DNA of 64,000 nt. It comes from Spinacia oleracea. Its lineage: Eukaryota; Streptophyta; Magnoliopsida; Caryophyllales; Amaranthaceae. The position numbers and the translations under genes were made by a program. The notes under the pieces were generated by a model, which worked only from the letters and a program-made list of their open reading frames with translations, made no database searches and was not told the origin of the DNA. Shown here one piece after another: positions 33,076 to 44,112 of the stretch. The stretch is from the NCBI RefSeq assembly GCF_020520425.1, contig NC_079489.1, positions 89,322,810 to 89,386,809 of the forward strand. The letters run 5' to 3'. Positions within the stretch are counted from its first letter, which is position 1. The number at the start of each line of letters is the position of its first letter.

Positions 33076-33669
33076 CTTCAGATGACTACCGCTTTTCGAA
33101 TTTTTCCCCTACAAGTGGCGGGAGATTGCTAGCCACGTTCCTCCACGTGGCCTTCATCCTGTGCCTTATTTTTTGTGCTTATTTTGGGCCGTTGATTTCG
33201 ATCGTAACTGTCTCTTCAACTGCTCGACTTAAGGGGCATGACCTTTCACATCCCCCCTCTTTGACCTATAAGACCCCAAAACTTCTTCGAGACTTTACTT
33301 TTTTAACCACTTTTACTTCGTTTGAATTTTCGATTTCTCTTTCTTCCCTTGCGGTTTTGCGTTGAACTCTGTTGCTGTTTTACCCAGTCTTTGCTGTTGT
33401 GGTGATTTGTACTTGCTAAGGTTCTTAGCCTCTTTTCCTTTCGTTGCTGAATTCTGGGTTTTCCTTCCCCTCTCTTATCCTTGTGCTTGATTTTTCTTTG
33501 TTTCTGTGTTTTTTGTAGGTTTTTTCTGTGTTTCTCTTTGACGTGGTTCATTGTATTTCAAACTTCAGAAAATTCGTAGGTATCCCCCCCTCTTTTCTGC
33601 TCCTCTTTGATTACTTAGCTTTTTCTTTTCTTTGTTGTGTTTTACTTTTTACTACCCGCCGCCTCGAAA
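33076..33669 (+). other. 5' region of the T2 antisense gene
   Basis: Pyrimidine-rich leader-like sequence from the polypurine-like array to ATG 33670. It should contain the promoter and 5' untranslated region of the antisense gene. Candidate TATA and splice sites occur, but none can be chosen with confidence. Confidence 0.4.
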
Positions 33670-35149
33670 ATGACCAAAACTTTGGGCGGGGACAATCCTT
33701 CTTCTCAACCTTCTGGGTTTTCTGGTTGGAGTGTTCCTCGAGAGAGTAATTGTAGTTGGGCCCGGGAGGAGCCGTACTTTCAATCTAATTTAAGATGAAC
33801 CGCCATTCGTGAGGTGTATGACGAGGGTTTGAGTCAGGCTGAGAGAGAGCGTTGCTTTGCCCTACATCAACTGCGGTCTCGAATGATAAGGGAAACGCGA
33901 TCTAAAGAACGCCCTACTCCGGCTACCGAGGCCGCTTTAGATGTCTCCCCTATTTCAGTGCGGTATCACATTCGCTCTTATCGCGAATTTTTGGATTCCG
34001 CCGGTAGTGGCCATGGACAGTATGGAACTAATACTGGCAACCTCGGTGTTTCTTTTGGTCAGGCTGATAGGATGGCACCAGAACAACCAGCTAGCACTAG
34101 CGGTCGCCGCCCTGGTAAAGAGCCTGCTACTGACGACGTTGGTATTGCTATTGGGGAATATTCTGATGGTGATTCCATTTTTGAGGATTCCGCCGGTAAG
34201 GGTGTTGACGAACACAGAAGTGGTGGTGGCGATGAAGCCGGCGTGTCTGGTGGAGACGGTATGGAAATCAACGATGAGGGTGTGGAAGCCAACGATGAGG
34301 GTATTGGCTCAGATGATGATGACCCTGCCGATATTATAGTGGCCGAAGTTCTCGCGGATGAGGGTAAGGAGCAGCCTTATTTTACCGACGACTCCACGGA
34401 CGTTCACAGGAAAGAAGAGCTTCCCCCTTTAGAGACTCTTCCTCGCACGACAAAGATTTTGACGACATGGCGCGATTTGATTATTAAGAAGAATCATGTA
34501 GTACATGGGGGGGTTTTTCTTGGCTTACCTGCTGAATATAAATTGGTAGTGCCGGCTGAAGGTGCTACAATTTTTGATTGCCCTCCCGGCCATATTGCTG
34601 TTTATGCGAAGCATTTTGATTTTGGGCTTCGCTTTCCTTTGCATCCTTTCGTTGAGAAGATATTTCGCGCCTGGAATGTTTGTTTGGCCCAGGTTACACC
34701 TACTACTATCAGAACCGTTATTTCTTTCGTCTGGCTGTGTCTGTTTAAGCAATGGCCGCTGACATTAAATTTATTCAAGCGATTGCTGTGGCTAAAGAAG
34801 GACGGTGAGACGGGGTGGATGTCGGCCTATAGTGCAACAAAAAGGAAGACTGTGCATCCGCCGCTGTCCAGTTGTAAAGACTGGCAGGATCGTTTTTATT
34901 TTGTTCAAGTTCCCGACACTTTTCTTCTTCGGCGGACTTTTACCAAACCTAGGCCTCGAATGGAGCAGTATAACCAGCGTGGTTTGGGCCGCCGGGAGAG
35001 AAAAGCATTTGATTATTTAGAGTGCGACATTCTTGATGTCGGCCTCAGCAAGAAGCAGGCTGTGAATAGAAATTGGCTTCCTAATGCCTATTATATTTTG
35101 GGTAGCCAACCGTTGTCTGCTGTCGGTTTATGCAATACTCATTGCTTTG
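33670..35149 (+). pseudogene. T2 antisense gene, exon 1: putative gypsy-type transposon domain (premature stop)
   Basis: The frame starts at ATG 33670 (MTKTLGGDN) and is interrupted once, by TGA at 33796-33798; CGA to TGA would explain it. The open part resumes and continues to exon end 35149. An acidic Asp/Glu/Gly-rich region (about 34130-34400) is followed by the conserved domain with VVPAEGATIFDCPPGHIAVY, then a block beginning RFPLHPFVEKIFRAWNVCLA, then SFVWLCLFKQWP. This is the same family as the T1 exon 1, the putative gypsy type transposon (Transposase_28) family as I recall it. Donor GTAAAC follows TTTG at 35150. Confidence 0.8.
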
Positions 35150-35249
35150 GTAAACACATCATTAGTTGATTTGCCCGCCTGAAAATAATCAATTTTTTTA
35201 TTTTGTACAAGTGTCTTTCCGGTATTAATTCCTTTGTCGTCTTTTTCAG

Positions 35250-36100
35250 GTACGAAAACCTTGGATAGGGACCTTCTTGGTTTTGACGAGAATTGGAGAC
35301 CTGTGTGCACGCAGCCTCCTCAACCTAAAGCTAAATACGACACAATAGCAACGTATTCAACCCGAGCTTCCTCTCGTCGCTCTACTACCACTGTTGCAAA
35401 GAATCGTGTGAGTGCCGCCTGCAAATCCAAATCCTCCTCTGTCGTTGTTTCTCAAGCTCCGCCTTCATCCACAATGCAGTCCAATCCCACAGGCCGAGGT
35501 GGAACCCGCCGGAAAAGGTCGTCTCTTAATTCCAGTCGGTCTAATCCGACTAAGAGGGCAAGGGGCACTGGTGAGGATGATGCTTACGCCGATCACGAGG
35601 CAAATGAGCCGGTCTTGGAGTCTGCTGCCAAGAAAACTACTGAAACCGCCCTTCAGGCGCAGCCGTCTCCACCAGCGTCTATTCAGATTTTGGACGAGGG
35701 TCCTGTCGGCGGTTTTATTGAGGACTTCCACCGGCAAGCTACTTCTGCTGCTGTTACCGGTGGTAACTCTAGTATGCCTCCCGTCAGTCGCAGCGAGAAC
35801 AAGTCTGGTGATTCTCGACTGAATTATCATCTGCCGCTTCGTACCGGCGGTTGGATTGAGGATACCCCCTTTAAGATCCCGGAAGCAATGAAATCATGGT
35901 TCGGGTCTTTTGGCGGCGAACCCACCGATCAGTTCTACCCAAACATTGATCTGCTGTGTGGGGAGTCGGTGGCGACGGATTCTGCTAAGGACGGTGGGGA
36001 TTTGGGCTACCGTGCTTTTCGGGATCTGATTACTCCTGCTGACAGGCCACAGGGTCAGATTGACGCCCCTGCTGCTCAGCATTTCAACGATTTGTACAAG
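35250..36100 (+). CDS. T2 antisense gene, exon 2
   Basis: Preceded by a 100-base GT-AG intron (35150-35249, acceptor CTTTTTCAG). It begins by completing the split Gly codon and reads TKTLDRDLLGFDENWRPV, the counterpart of LHTLNFAILGLGKDGRP in T1. Ser/Pro/Lys/Arg-rich linker with a basic stretch (KRARG), then LPLRTGGWIEDTPFKIPEAM, which matches the GEWIEKTPICLTPRKMKYF block of T1. It ends LYK before donor GTATTT. Exons of 1480, 851 and 588 bases sum to a multiple of three. Confidence 0.8.
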
Positions 36101-36191
36101 GTATTTCTTGCTTAGTTTGCTACAACTTTCTATCCGGCTATTTTTTGATTACTCACTTGCTACCTGTTTTTTTTTTTTTTTTGTTTCTTAG

Positions 36192-36779
36192 GCTGTTCAA
36201 TCCAACATGGATTTGTACTATGTCGATCGTTGGAACCAGATGCAGCTGACGCAGAATAACATTGATATTGCCGAGCTGAAGAAGCGGGCTGAGGCGGCTG
36301 AATCTGCTTTGAAGATTAATGAGAAGAAGTTGGAGAGTGCTTCTTCGAATTTGGAGGCGGCGAACCGAAGGCTGGAAGAGGTTGAGCCGAAGTTGAAGGC
36401 TGAAACTGAGAGGGCAGACGGCCTGACTGAGGAGCTGACTGATCTTAACCAGAGTTTGCCTGTGGTGAAGAAGACTGCCGCCAAGAGGGCTGTTGATAAG
36501 CTTCTCCAGTCTGACTGGTTTAATGATATTCTTACTCTGCGCCATAACGGTGGTTGGTGCGCTGCTCATCGGGTCGTTTGCCATGTGAAGAAACTGGATG
36601 AGGATGGGTGGCAAGAATTTGAGGCTGGGTATGAGGAGAAGGAGCTGTACAAGGTTGCTACCGGCTTTGAGCCTCAGGAGCTACCCGAGGCTGTGATTTG
36701 CAATGCCAATCAAAGAACCTTGCCCCCCTTGCAAGTTCCAGAAGATGCCTACTGGTCTGGTGATGAGCGTGCCGTTTGA
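36192..36779 (+). CDS. T2 antisense gene, exon 3: coiled coil and conserved HNGGW block
   Basis: Follows a 91-base GT-AG intron (36101-36191) with a long T run before acceptor CTTAG. It reads AVQSNMDLYYVDRW, then about 80 residues of heptad-like coiled coil rich in Glu, Lys and Ala, then HNGGWCAAHRVVCHVKKLDE and TLPPLQVPEDAYW. The HNGGW and TLPP blocks align with T1 exon 3. Stop TGA at 36777-36779. The first internal ATG is 36207. Function is unknown; a coiled coil suggests self-association. Confidence 0.8.
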   Translation, partial: AVQSNMDLYYVDRWNQMQLTQNNIDIAELKKRAEAAESALKINEKKLESASSNLEAANRRLEEVEPKLKAETERADGLTEELTDLNQSLPVVKKTAAKRAVDKLLQSDWFNDILTLRHNGGWCAAHRVVCHVKKLDEDGWQEFEAGYEEKELYKVATGFEPQELPEAVICNANQRTLPPLQVPEDAYWSGDERAV

Positions 36780-37199
36780 CGGTCTTGGCAGTCATCACCC
36801 TCCTCTTCTTGCGGATCCTCTACTTTTGTCAGCCGGCCTCGTACATGTTAGGGTTTTTTAGCTTAGGCGGTTGGCTTTTGACTTTTTGCCAGATGCTGTT
36901 AGGGCACTTATTGTTGATGTAACATATCTTAGAACATCGTTTTATTGTAGGGGTGTCGGTTTTAATCGACATCTTTTGTGCCTTGTGATCAGCTAATCAC
37001 TTCGCAAGATTTTTTTGGTGATGGCTGTCGGTTTTTAGTGTTTTTTCTGCTGTAATCATGCATTTATAACAAGTAGTTTTTTGATTGTATGTTTACTTCG
37101 TTTTGTGTATGATACCTCCATTTTATTAGCATGAACTCTTATTTGTTGACGGCCTTTCTATATTTCTATCTTGTTGAAATGATACACTTCGAAATGATT
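36780..37199. other. Spacer between the T2 antisense gene and the tandem array
   Basis: Noncoding T-rich sequence, probably the 3' untranslated region of the antisense transcript. No gene. Confidence 0.5.
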
Positions 37200-38780
37200 G
37201 TTATGTTTCGAAATGGAGTGCATCTTGACATCGTTTATTTTCTCTAACACTTTTAATTACAACAAATTATTATGGGTTGCTACGCTTCGCAGTACAAGTG
37301 CTCAAACGGCATTTATTTTCTGTACGGCTACTAGTCACACCATACAATTCGTTGAATGCTACGCTTCACAATGGAGTGCGCCTTAACGGCATTTATTTTC
37401 TCCAAAGCTACTAATCACAACAACTTTATTATGGACTGCTACGCTTCGCAGTAAAGTGCCCAAACGACATTTATTTTCTTTACTGTTACTGATCACATCC
37501 ATACACTTCGTTGAATGCTACGCTTCACAATGGAGTGCCCCTTAACGGCATTTATTTTCTCCAAAGCTACTAATCACAACAACTTTATTATGGACTGCTA
37601 CGCTTCGCAGTAAAGTGCCCAAACGGCATTTATTTTCTTTACTGTTACTGATCACATCCATACACTTCGTTGAATGCTACGCTTCACAATGGAGTGCCCC
37701 TTAACGGCATTTATTTTCTCCAAAGCTACTAATCACAACAACTTTATTATGGACTGCTACGCTTCGCAGTAAAGTGCCCAAACGACATTTATTTTCTTTA
37801 CTGTTACTGATCACATCCATGCACTTCGTTGAATGCTACGCTTCACAATGGAGTGCCCCTTAACGGCATTTATTTTCTCCAAAGCTACTAATCACAACAA
37901 CTTTATTATGGACTGCTACGCTTCGCAGTAAAGTGCCCAAACGGCATTTATTTTCTTTACTGTTACTGATCACATCCATACACTTCGTTGAATGCTACGC
38001 TTCACAATGGAGTGCCCCTTAACGGCATTTATTTTCTCCAAAGCTACTAATCACAACAACTTTATTATGGACTGCTACGCTTCGCAGTAAAGTGCCCAAA
38101 CGGCATTTATTTTCTTTACTGTTACTGATCACATCCATACACTTCGTTGAATTCTACGCTTCACAATGGAGTGCCCCTTAACGGCATTTATTTTCTCCAA
38201 AGCTACTAATCACAACAACTTTATTATGGACTGCTACGCTTCGCAGTAAAGTGCCCAAACGGCATTTATTTTCTTTACTGTTACTGATCACATCCATACA
38301 CTTCGTTGAATGCTACGCTTCACAATGGAGTGCCCCTTAACGGCATTTATTTTCTCCAAAGCTACTAATCACAACAACTTTATTATGGACTGCTACGCTT
38401 CGCAGTAAAGTGCCCAAACGGCATTTATTTTCTTTACTGTTACTGATCACATCCATACACTTCGTTGAATGCTACGCTTCACAATGGAGTGCCCCTTAAC
38501 GGCATTTATTTTCTCCAAAGCTACTAATCACAACAACTTTATTATGGACTGCTACGCTTCGCAGTAAAGTGCCCAAACGGCATTTATTTTCTTTACTGTT
38601 ACTGATCACATCCATACACTTCGTTGAATGCTACGCTTCACAATGGAGTGCCCCTTAACGGCATTTATTTTCTCCAAAGCTACTAATCACAACAACTTTA
38701 TTATGGACTGCTACGCTTCGCAGTAAAGTGCCCAAACGGCATTTATTTTCTTTACTGTTACTGATCACATCCATACATTA
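37200..38780. repeat. 159-base satellite-like tandem array in T2
   Basis: About ten copies with a regular 159-base period: ACGCTTCGCAGT occurs at 37441, 37600, 37759, 37918, 38077 and on to 38713, with a diverged copy at 37282. Each unit is a dimer of related halves of about 79-80 bases, one with GCTACGCTTCGCAGTAAAGT and one with GCTACGCTTCACAATGGAGT, both followed by AACGGCATTTATTTTCT. Copies are almost identical. Confidence 0.97.
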
Positions 38781-38939
38781 CCTTTGCGTGTTGATTTATG
38801 CAGCGTTTGTTTTTTGCTTTCTTCTTCCTTCATTTATGGACTGGTCGTATTTGAGGACCGCCCTAATTATACATAACAGCAAAATGCAGACTGCTATTGC
38901 AATCAGCCTGCTCATACATCATCATTACAGTTTTTTTTT
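38781..38939. other. Junction between the T2 array and pol end
   Basis: Short noncoding stretch on the 3' side of pol. Nothing recognised. Confidence 0.4.
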
Positions 38940-41900
38940 TCAAACATAGTACTTTCTCAGAGTACTGGCGTTCCAGGAGTTTTTGAGCGCGGTACCATCC
39001 ATTTGCATTAACCGGTATGATCCAGGAACTATTTCCTCCCATATCTGGTATGGTCCTTCCCAATTGGCTGTCAGCTTTCCTTGAGCATTTCCTTTTCCTG
39101 TTGCCGCCGTTCTCCGCAGTACCAGGTCTCCTACTCCTAGAGGCCGATGCTTCACTTTCTTGTTGTATGCTCTGCTCATTCTGCTTTTGTATGCTGCCAA
39201 ACTTACTTCTGCTTTCATGCGGATTTCTGGCATGAAATCCAACTGATGTCGCAGCAGCTGATCGTTTCTCTCCTCATCGTAATGCTGGATTCGCATGGTT
39301 GGCAGAGCCATTTCTGCCGGTATAACAGCCTCAGACCCGAAGCTTAATTTGAACGGACTCTCGCCGGTAGCCTCCTTGATAGCAGTTCTGTTGCACCACA
39401 GAATCTCTGGCATAAGATCTGCCCATTTGCCTTTACAGTCTTCTAGCTTCTTTTTCAGTGCAGCCAGGATTTGCTTATTCGCCGCCTCTGCTTGCCCATT
39501 GCTCTGTGGGTGACATACTGACGAGTGAGCTAACTTTACTCTGTATAATCCCAGGAAGCATTGTATGGGTGCACAATCAAACTGTGCTCCATGGTCAAAA
39601 ACTATTGCCTGCGGCAGCCCGAATCTTGTTATTATATTTTTCCATATGAATTTTTTCACCTGGTTTGCCGTTATTTTTGCTACCGGCTCTGCTTCTATCC
39701 ACTTGGTGAAGTAGTCCACTGCTACTATTAAGAACTTGCGCCCTCCAGCCGCCATTGGGAATGGTCCAACAATATCCATTCCCCATTGTGCGAATGGGAT
39801 TGGGTTCAGAATGGGCATCAAATCATTGGCCGGCAAGTTTATCACAGCTGAAAACTTTTGACATTTCTCGCACTTTTTTACATAAGCTCGACAATCTTCT
39901 AACATTGTTGGCCAGTAATAGCCTTGCCTTTGACAGATGATGGCAAGGGGTTTTCCACCGGCATGGTTCCCACATGTTCCTTCGTGCATCTCTTCGATTA
40001 GCCTTGCTGACTCGAATGCTGTTAGGCACCTTAAGAATGGCAGGCTAAATGACTTTTTGTACAACCATCCCCACAGGATGATGTACCAAACCGAGTCTCT
40101 TCTTGTCTTTTTGGCCTCTGCAAAATCTGCTGGTAGCGCTCCAGTCTGTATGTATGTTTGGATATTATCGTACCATTCTGAGGTAGTTGTGATGGCCATG
40201 ACCCGTATTATTTCCGACTCCGTACTTCGCTTATTCATGACTTCCATCATGACTGTTCTTTTCAAGTCGGCGACATTTGAACTTGCTAACTTTGATAGGG
40301 CGTCTGCCAGTGTGTTCTCTGCTCGGGGTACCAGATTAATGCTGAATTTCTCTAGCTGAGCCGACACCGACCTCAACTTCTCCAGGTATTTGACCATCGA
40401 AGGTTCTTTGGCCTCATATTCTCCGCTGAATTGACTTGCTACCAGCTGGGAGTCTGTTGTCAGTATTACTCTTTTGGCATCTGCTGCGAGGCACATTTGG
40501 ATGCCGGCAATTGCTGCCTCGTATTCTGCCTCGTTATTTGACGCGTTGAACGTAAACTTTATAGCATACTCAAAAATGTCTCCTGCTGGCGATTTCATGA
40601 TTATTCCAGCCCCACTGCCTGTCTGTGCAGCTGAACCATCCACTGACACATCCCATACTTCAGCTTGTACTTCATCCTCTTGGTATGACGCTTCAACTAT
40701 GAAGTCCGCCAATGCCTGGGCTTTGATTGCAGTTCTTGGCCGGAATTCCAAGTCAAACTCGGACAACTCTATTGCCCATTTTAGCAACCGGCCTGATGTA
40801 TCTAGCTTGCTGATGGCTTTTTCGAGAGGAAAGTTTGTTAGCACTTCGATTGTATGCGCATCAAAGTATGGTCTTAACTTTCTAGCCGCGATGAGGACTG
40901 CATATGCCATTTTTTCCACCAACGTGTACCTTGTTTCTGGGCCGTTTAGCACATGGCTCACAAAATATACCGGCTGCTGCCCTTTGTTTTCTGTTTCGGC
41001 TACCAGTACTGCTGCAACTGTCTTTGGCGACGCCGATATGTACAGTTGTAATTTGCCGCCCTCTTTTGCCCTTGCTATTGTTGGCAGGTTTTTTAAGTGA
41101 CTTTTTAGAGCTTCAAAGGCCTCTTGCTCTGCCGGCCCCCATTTGAACTTCTTGTTTTGCCTCAGGGTTGTGAAGAAGGGCATTTGCTTATCTGCCGACT
41201 TGCTCACAAATCTGTTTAAGGCGGCCATTTTTCCTGTCAGCCGCTGTATGTCTTTTACGCTCTTGGGTTGCGGCAGACTGATGATTGCTTCTACTTTTTC
41301 AGGGTTGGCGTCTATGCCACGCTCGCTGACCAAGAAACCCAGGAATTTTCCCGACCTTACTCCGAAGACGCATTTTTTTGGGTTTAATTTCATCCTGTAT
41401 TTTCTCAAAGTTTCAAAAGTTTCTCGGAGGTCGCTAACATGATCTTCCTCCTTCCGGCTTTTTACGATAGAGTCATCTACATAGACCTCCACGTTTCTGC
41501 CTTTTTGGTCGGCGAACACCTTGTCAACCAGCCTTTGATATGTTGCCCCTGCATTTTTCAACCCGAACGGCATCGCCTTATAACAGAAAACTCCTGCATC
41601 TGTGATAAAGGCCGCCTTCTTCCTATCTGATTTATGCAGGCTGACCTGATGATACCCCGAGAAAGCATCTAGGAAACTGAGCATTGCGTGACCGCTAGTG
41701 GAGTCTACCAGCCTATCAATCCGTGGCAGGGGGTAGAAATCTTTCGGACATGCTCTGTTAAGGTTGGTGAAATCTACGCACATTCTCCATGACCCACTTG
41801 ACTTTTTTACCATTACCACGTTTGCCAACCATTCGGGGTAGTCACATGGCTCAATGAAACCTGCCGCCAGAAGTTTATCCACCTCTTCTTGTATTGCTGT

Positions 41901-41951
41901 CATTTTTTCCGTGGAGAAATTACGTTTTTTTCTGCCGTACAGGCCTAACAT
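38940..41951 (-). CDS. T2 pol: RT, two RNase H domains, integrase
   Basis: About 1000 residues, closely related to T1 pol. RT has MPFGLKNAG and YVDD (near 41480); the first RNase H has YISAS in place of the leading Asp; the second RNase H begins VSVDGSAAQTGSGAG, with NNEAEYEA, TTDSQL and ADALSKLAS supplying Glu and Asp. Integrase has an intact HHCC finger (through KKCEKCQ, near 39870), WGMDI, VFDHG and GQAEAA. The C-terminus is RKYYV. The listed first residues lie in the overlap with the preceding ORF: real pol sequence begins near RKKRNFSTEK, reached from gag-protease only by a frame change at a run of seven A on the minus strand (plus 41925-41931). T1 reads straight through here, so this is probably a one-base insertion. 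Confidence 0.93.
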   Translation of the reverse strand: MLGLYGRKKRNFSTEKMTAIQEEVDKLLAAGFIEPCDYPEWLANVVMVKKSSGSWRMCVDFTNLNRACPKDFYPLPRIDRLVDSTSGHAMLSFLDAFSGYHQVSLHKSDRKKAAFITDAGVFCYKAMPFGLKNAGATYQRLVDKVFADQKGRNVEVYVDDSIVKSRKEEDHVSDLRETFETLRKYRMKLNPKKCVFGVRSGKFLGFLVSERGIDANPEKVEAIISLPQPKSVKDIQRLTGKMAALNRFVSKSADKQMPFFTTLRQNKKFKWGPAEQEAFEALKSHLKNLPTIARAKEGGKLQLYISASPKTVAAVLVAETENKGQQPVYFVSHVLNGPETRYTLVEKMAYAVLIAARKLRPYFDAHTIEVLTNFPLEKAISKLDTSGRLLKWAIELSEFDLEFRPRTAIKAQALADFIVEASYQEDEVQAEVWDVSVDGSAAQTGSGAGIIMKSPAGDIFEYAIKFTFNASNNEAEYEAAIAGIQMCLAADAKRVILTTDSQLVASQFSGEYEAKEPSMVKYLEKLRSVSAQLEKFSINLVPRAENTLADALSKLASSNVADLKRTVMMEVMNKRSTESEIIRVMAITTTSEWYDNIQTYIQTGALPADFAEAKKTRRDSVWYIILWGWLYKKSFSLPFLRCLTAFESARLIEEMHEGTCGNHAGGKPLAIICQRQGYYWPTMLEDCRAYVKKCEKCQKFSAVINLPANDLMPILNPIPFAQWGMDIVGPFPMAAGGRKFLIVAVDYFTKWIEAEPVAKITANQVKKFIWKNIITRFGLPQAIVFDHGAQFDCAPIQCFLGLYRVKLAHSSVCHPQSNGQAEAANKQILAALKKKLEDCKGKWADLMPEILWCNRTAIKEATGESPFKLSFGSEAVIPAEMALPTMRIQHYDEERNDQLLRHQLDFMPEIRMKAEVSLAAYKSRMSRAYNKKVKHRPLGVGDLVLRRTAATGKGNAQGKLTANWEGPYQIWEEIVPGSYRLMQMDGTALKNSWNASTLRKYYV

Positions 41952-44046
41952 TTCTGTCGGCGTTTAATCGGTGAACCATTATCTCTGGATCGATACCAGG
42001 CATCTCATCCGCCGAGAATGCGAAGATGTCAGCGTGCTCTCTCAGCAAGCTTATGAGGTTGACCTTCATGTCACTCCCCATTTCCGTACCGATCACGACT
42101 GTTCTATCCATGTTTCCAGCCTCCAGCTCGATATTTTCTGTCAGACCATCTGGCATTGGTCTTGGTGCTGATACCGGCCTTTCATCAAAGTGTTCCATGT
42201 TTAGGTCGGTTCGACCCCTTTTTGTGCAGCTCTTTCTTTTTGACAGTTGTTCTTGTCTTTCCGGCTTAGTAGTCAAGTGTATCTCTTGCCTTGCCGGCTC
42301 AGTAGTCAAGTTCACTTCTGGGACCATTCTTCCCGGTGTTCTCAAAGCAGTCAAGTAACAGGACCTTGCCGCCAACTGACTTCCCCTTATCTTTGCCGGC
42401 CTTTCCAGGTTCGACATATATATCATTGTCAAGTGATAGGTGGAGACTACCGCCTGCACGTCATGTATGAATGGGCGACCGATGATCACATTGTAGGCCG
42501 CTGGCACTTTAATGATTAGGAAATCCACCATGAGATCTCGCATTTCGGATCCTTCTCCGATTTTCACCGGCAGCCTTATACTACCCTCTGGGTACACTGT
42601 AGATCCTGAGAAACCGATTACTGGGTAGTTTACCCTTTGAAGTTCGTCCTCTGGTATGTGCAATTGTTTGAAAGCTTCCCAGAAGATGATGTTTGCTGAG
42701 CTGCCGCCGTCTACCAGTACTCTGTTCACATCGGCATTTGCTATATCAATTGTAAGAACTAGTGGGTCATCATGCGGGAAAATGATGCCTCTGCAATCCG
42801 ATTCCGAGAATGTCATCACTGGTATGCTGGGTGGGTTAGGCCACACTCTTGTGTTATGAAAGTTTACCATGTGCCTGTGTTCCTCCAAGCTTCTACTGGC
42901 GCCGCTTATTGTCCCTCCGTGGACTGGGCCGCCAGAAATTACATACACGGGTGGTTTTTTCCCGCCATCCCTCTGTTCTGCTCTGGCACTGGTTTCCGGC
43001 TGTTTTTGCTCGATTCTAGGTGGCTGATATGGTTGCTCGATTCTAGGGTATTGTTGTTGATTTTGCTGTTGTGGCCGGTATGAATTGGTAGGGTTTCCTC
43101 CCACCGAGTTGTTGTTACCATTTCCCTGCCTTGCCCTATACTGTGAGAAATACCCCTTTCTGACCATATCCTCAATGTTGTCTTTGAGGTCTCTGCAGTC
43201 CTCTGTTAGGTGGCCGTGCTCATTATGGAAGTCACAGAATTTCTTGACATTCCTTTCCCTACTCTGCATTGGTGGCGGCCTTCTCCAGCCATCCATCTTG
43301 TTGTTTATGTTATAAATTGCCGTCCGCGGTGTGTTCAGCGGAGTGTAGTTATCAAAGAGTCCTCTGGACTCCCTTCTGTCTTGCCGGCTTCTCTGCCCTT
43401 GTGGATTGGCATTTCTGTTATTCTGGTTTCTCTGGCCTGCCCCTTGCTGATTATTGCTCTGATGAAAATTGTTTCCTCCTTTTCCCGTCTGTGGGTTATA
43501 GCTTGGATTGTACCCGACATTTCCGCCGGTTGCCACTACCACATTGGAGATCTTCATCATTTCATCCCCCCTGATGTACTCGTTGGCCTTGTGCAGGACG
43601 TCACCCAGATTGGTGTATGACTTCCGGCTGAGATATTTCTTGAATTCGCACTCTTGCATTCCCCTCATAAGAGCCAGAACAGCAACCTCCTGCTGCAAAT
43701 TGGGAATAGTGATTGACTCGTTGTTAAAGCGGGTGAGATAATCCCTTAACGGCTCTCTATCTCTTTGAGCGAACGACATCAACTCTCCCGATGATTTCTT
43801 TCTCTTCTGTTTGCTCACAAATCGTGACAAAAACGACGCCTGCAGCTGTCGGAAACTGTATATGGAGTGTGCCTCTATGCCCTTATACCAGCTCGCTGCC
43901 ACTCCTAGGAGTGTGGATGGGAATACTTTGCACCACATGGCATCAGAATCAGTGTACAGCATCATGTGCTGTTCGAATGTGGTGCAGTGATCCTCCGGAT
44001 CCGTCGTCCCATCGTATCTTCCTGTCGGGATTTTTATCCTTTCCAT
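41920..44046 (-). CDS. T2 gag-protease, main part
   Basis: Retroviral-type gag from MERIKIPTGRYDG, zinc knuckle CDFHNEHGHLTEDC, a Gln/Asn-rich stretch, then the aspartic protease with VDGGSSANIIFWEAF (near 42700). It ends in RPVRQKK and runs out of frame after the seven-A run. It is in the same frame as 44113-44667, from which one TAG separates it; the gag reading is continuous through that codon apart from the stop. Confidence 0.9.
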   Translation of the reverse strand: MERIKIPTGRYDGTTDPEDHCTTFEQHMMLYTDSDAMWCKVFPSTLLGVAASWYKGIEAHSIYSFRQLQASFLSRFVSKQKRKKSSGELMSFAQRDREPLRDYLTRFNNESITIPNLQQEVAVLALMRGMQECEFKKYLSRKSYTNLGDVLHKANEYIRGDEMMKISNVVVATGGNVGYNPSYNPQTGKGGNNFHQSNNQQGAGQRNQNNRNANPQGQRSRQDRRESRGLFDNYTPLNTPRTAIYNINNKMDGWRRPPPMQSRERNVKKFCDFHNEHGHLTEDCRDLKDNIEDMVRKGYFSQYRARQGNGNNNSVGGNPTNSYRPQQQNQQQYPRIEQPYQPPRIEQKQPETSARAEQRDGGKKPPVYVISGGPVHGGTISGASRSLEEHRHMVNFHNTRVWPNPPSIPVMTFSESDCRGIIFPHDDPLVLTIDIANADVNRVLVDGGSSANIIFWEAFKQLHIPEDELQRVNYPVIGFSGSTVYPEGSIRLPVKIGEGSEMRDLMVDFLIIKVPAAYNVIIGRPFIHDVQAVVSTYHLTMIYMSNLERPAKIRGSQLAARSCYLTALRTPGRMVPEVNLTTEPARQEIHLTTKPERQEQLSKRKSCTKRGRTDLNMEHFDERPVSAPRPMPDGLTENIELEAGNMDRTVVIGTEMGSDMKVNLISLLREHADIFAFSADEMPGIDPEIMVHRLNADRNVRPVRQKKT

Positions 44047-44112
44047 CCTTTCTTCTAGGATTTCTCGGCACAGGGGAGAATCCTTTGGCTGGATTGTCTG
44101 CCGTCTAGCTAT

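Noticed and set aside
41925..41931. Programmed frameshift site at a run of seven A
   Set aside because: The related T1 reads through this place in one frame without the extra base, so an indel is simpler; left as a possibility in the findings.
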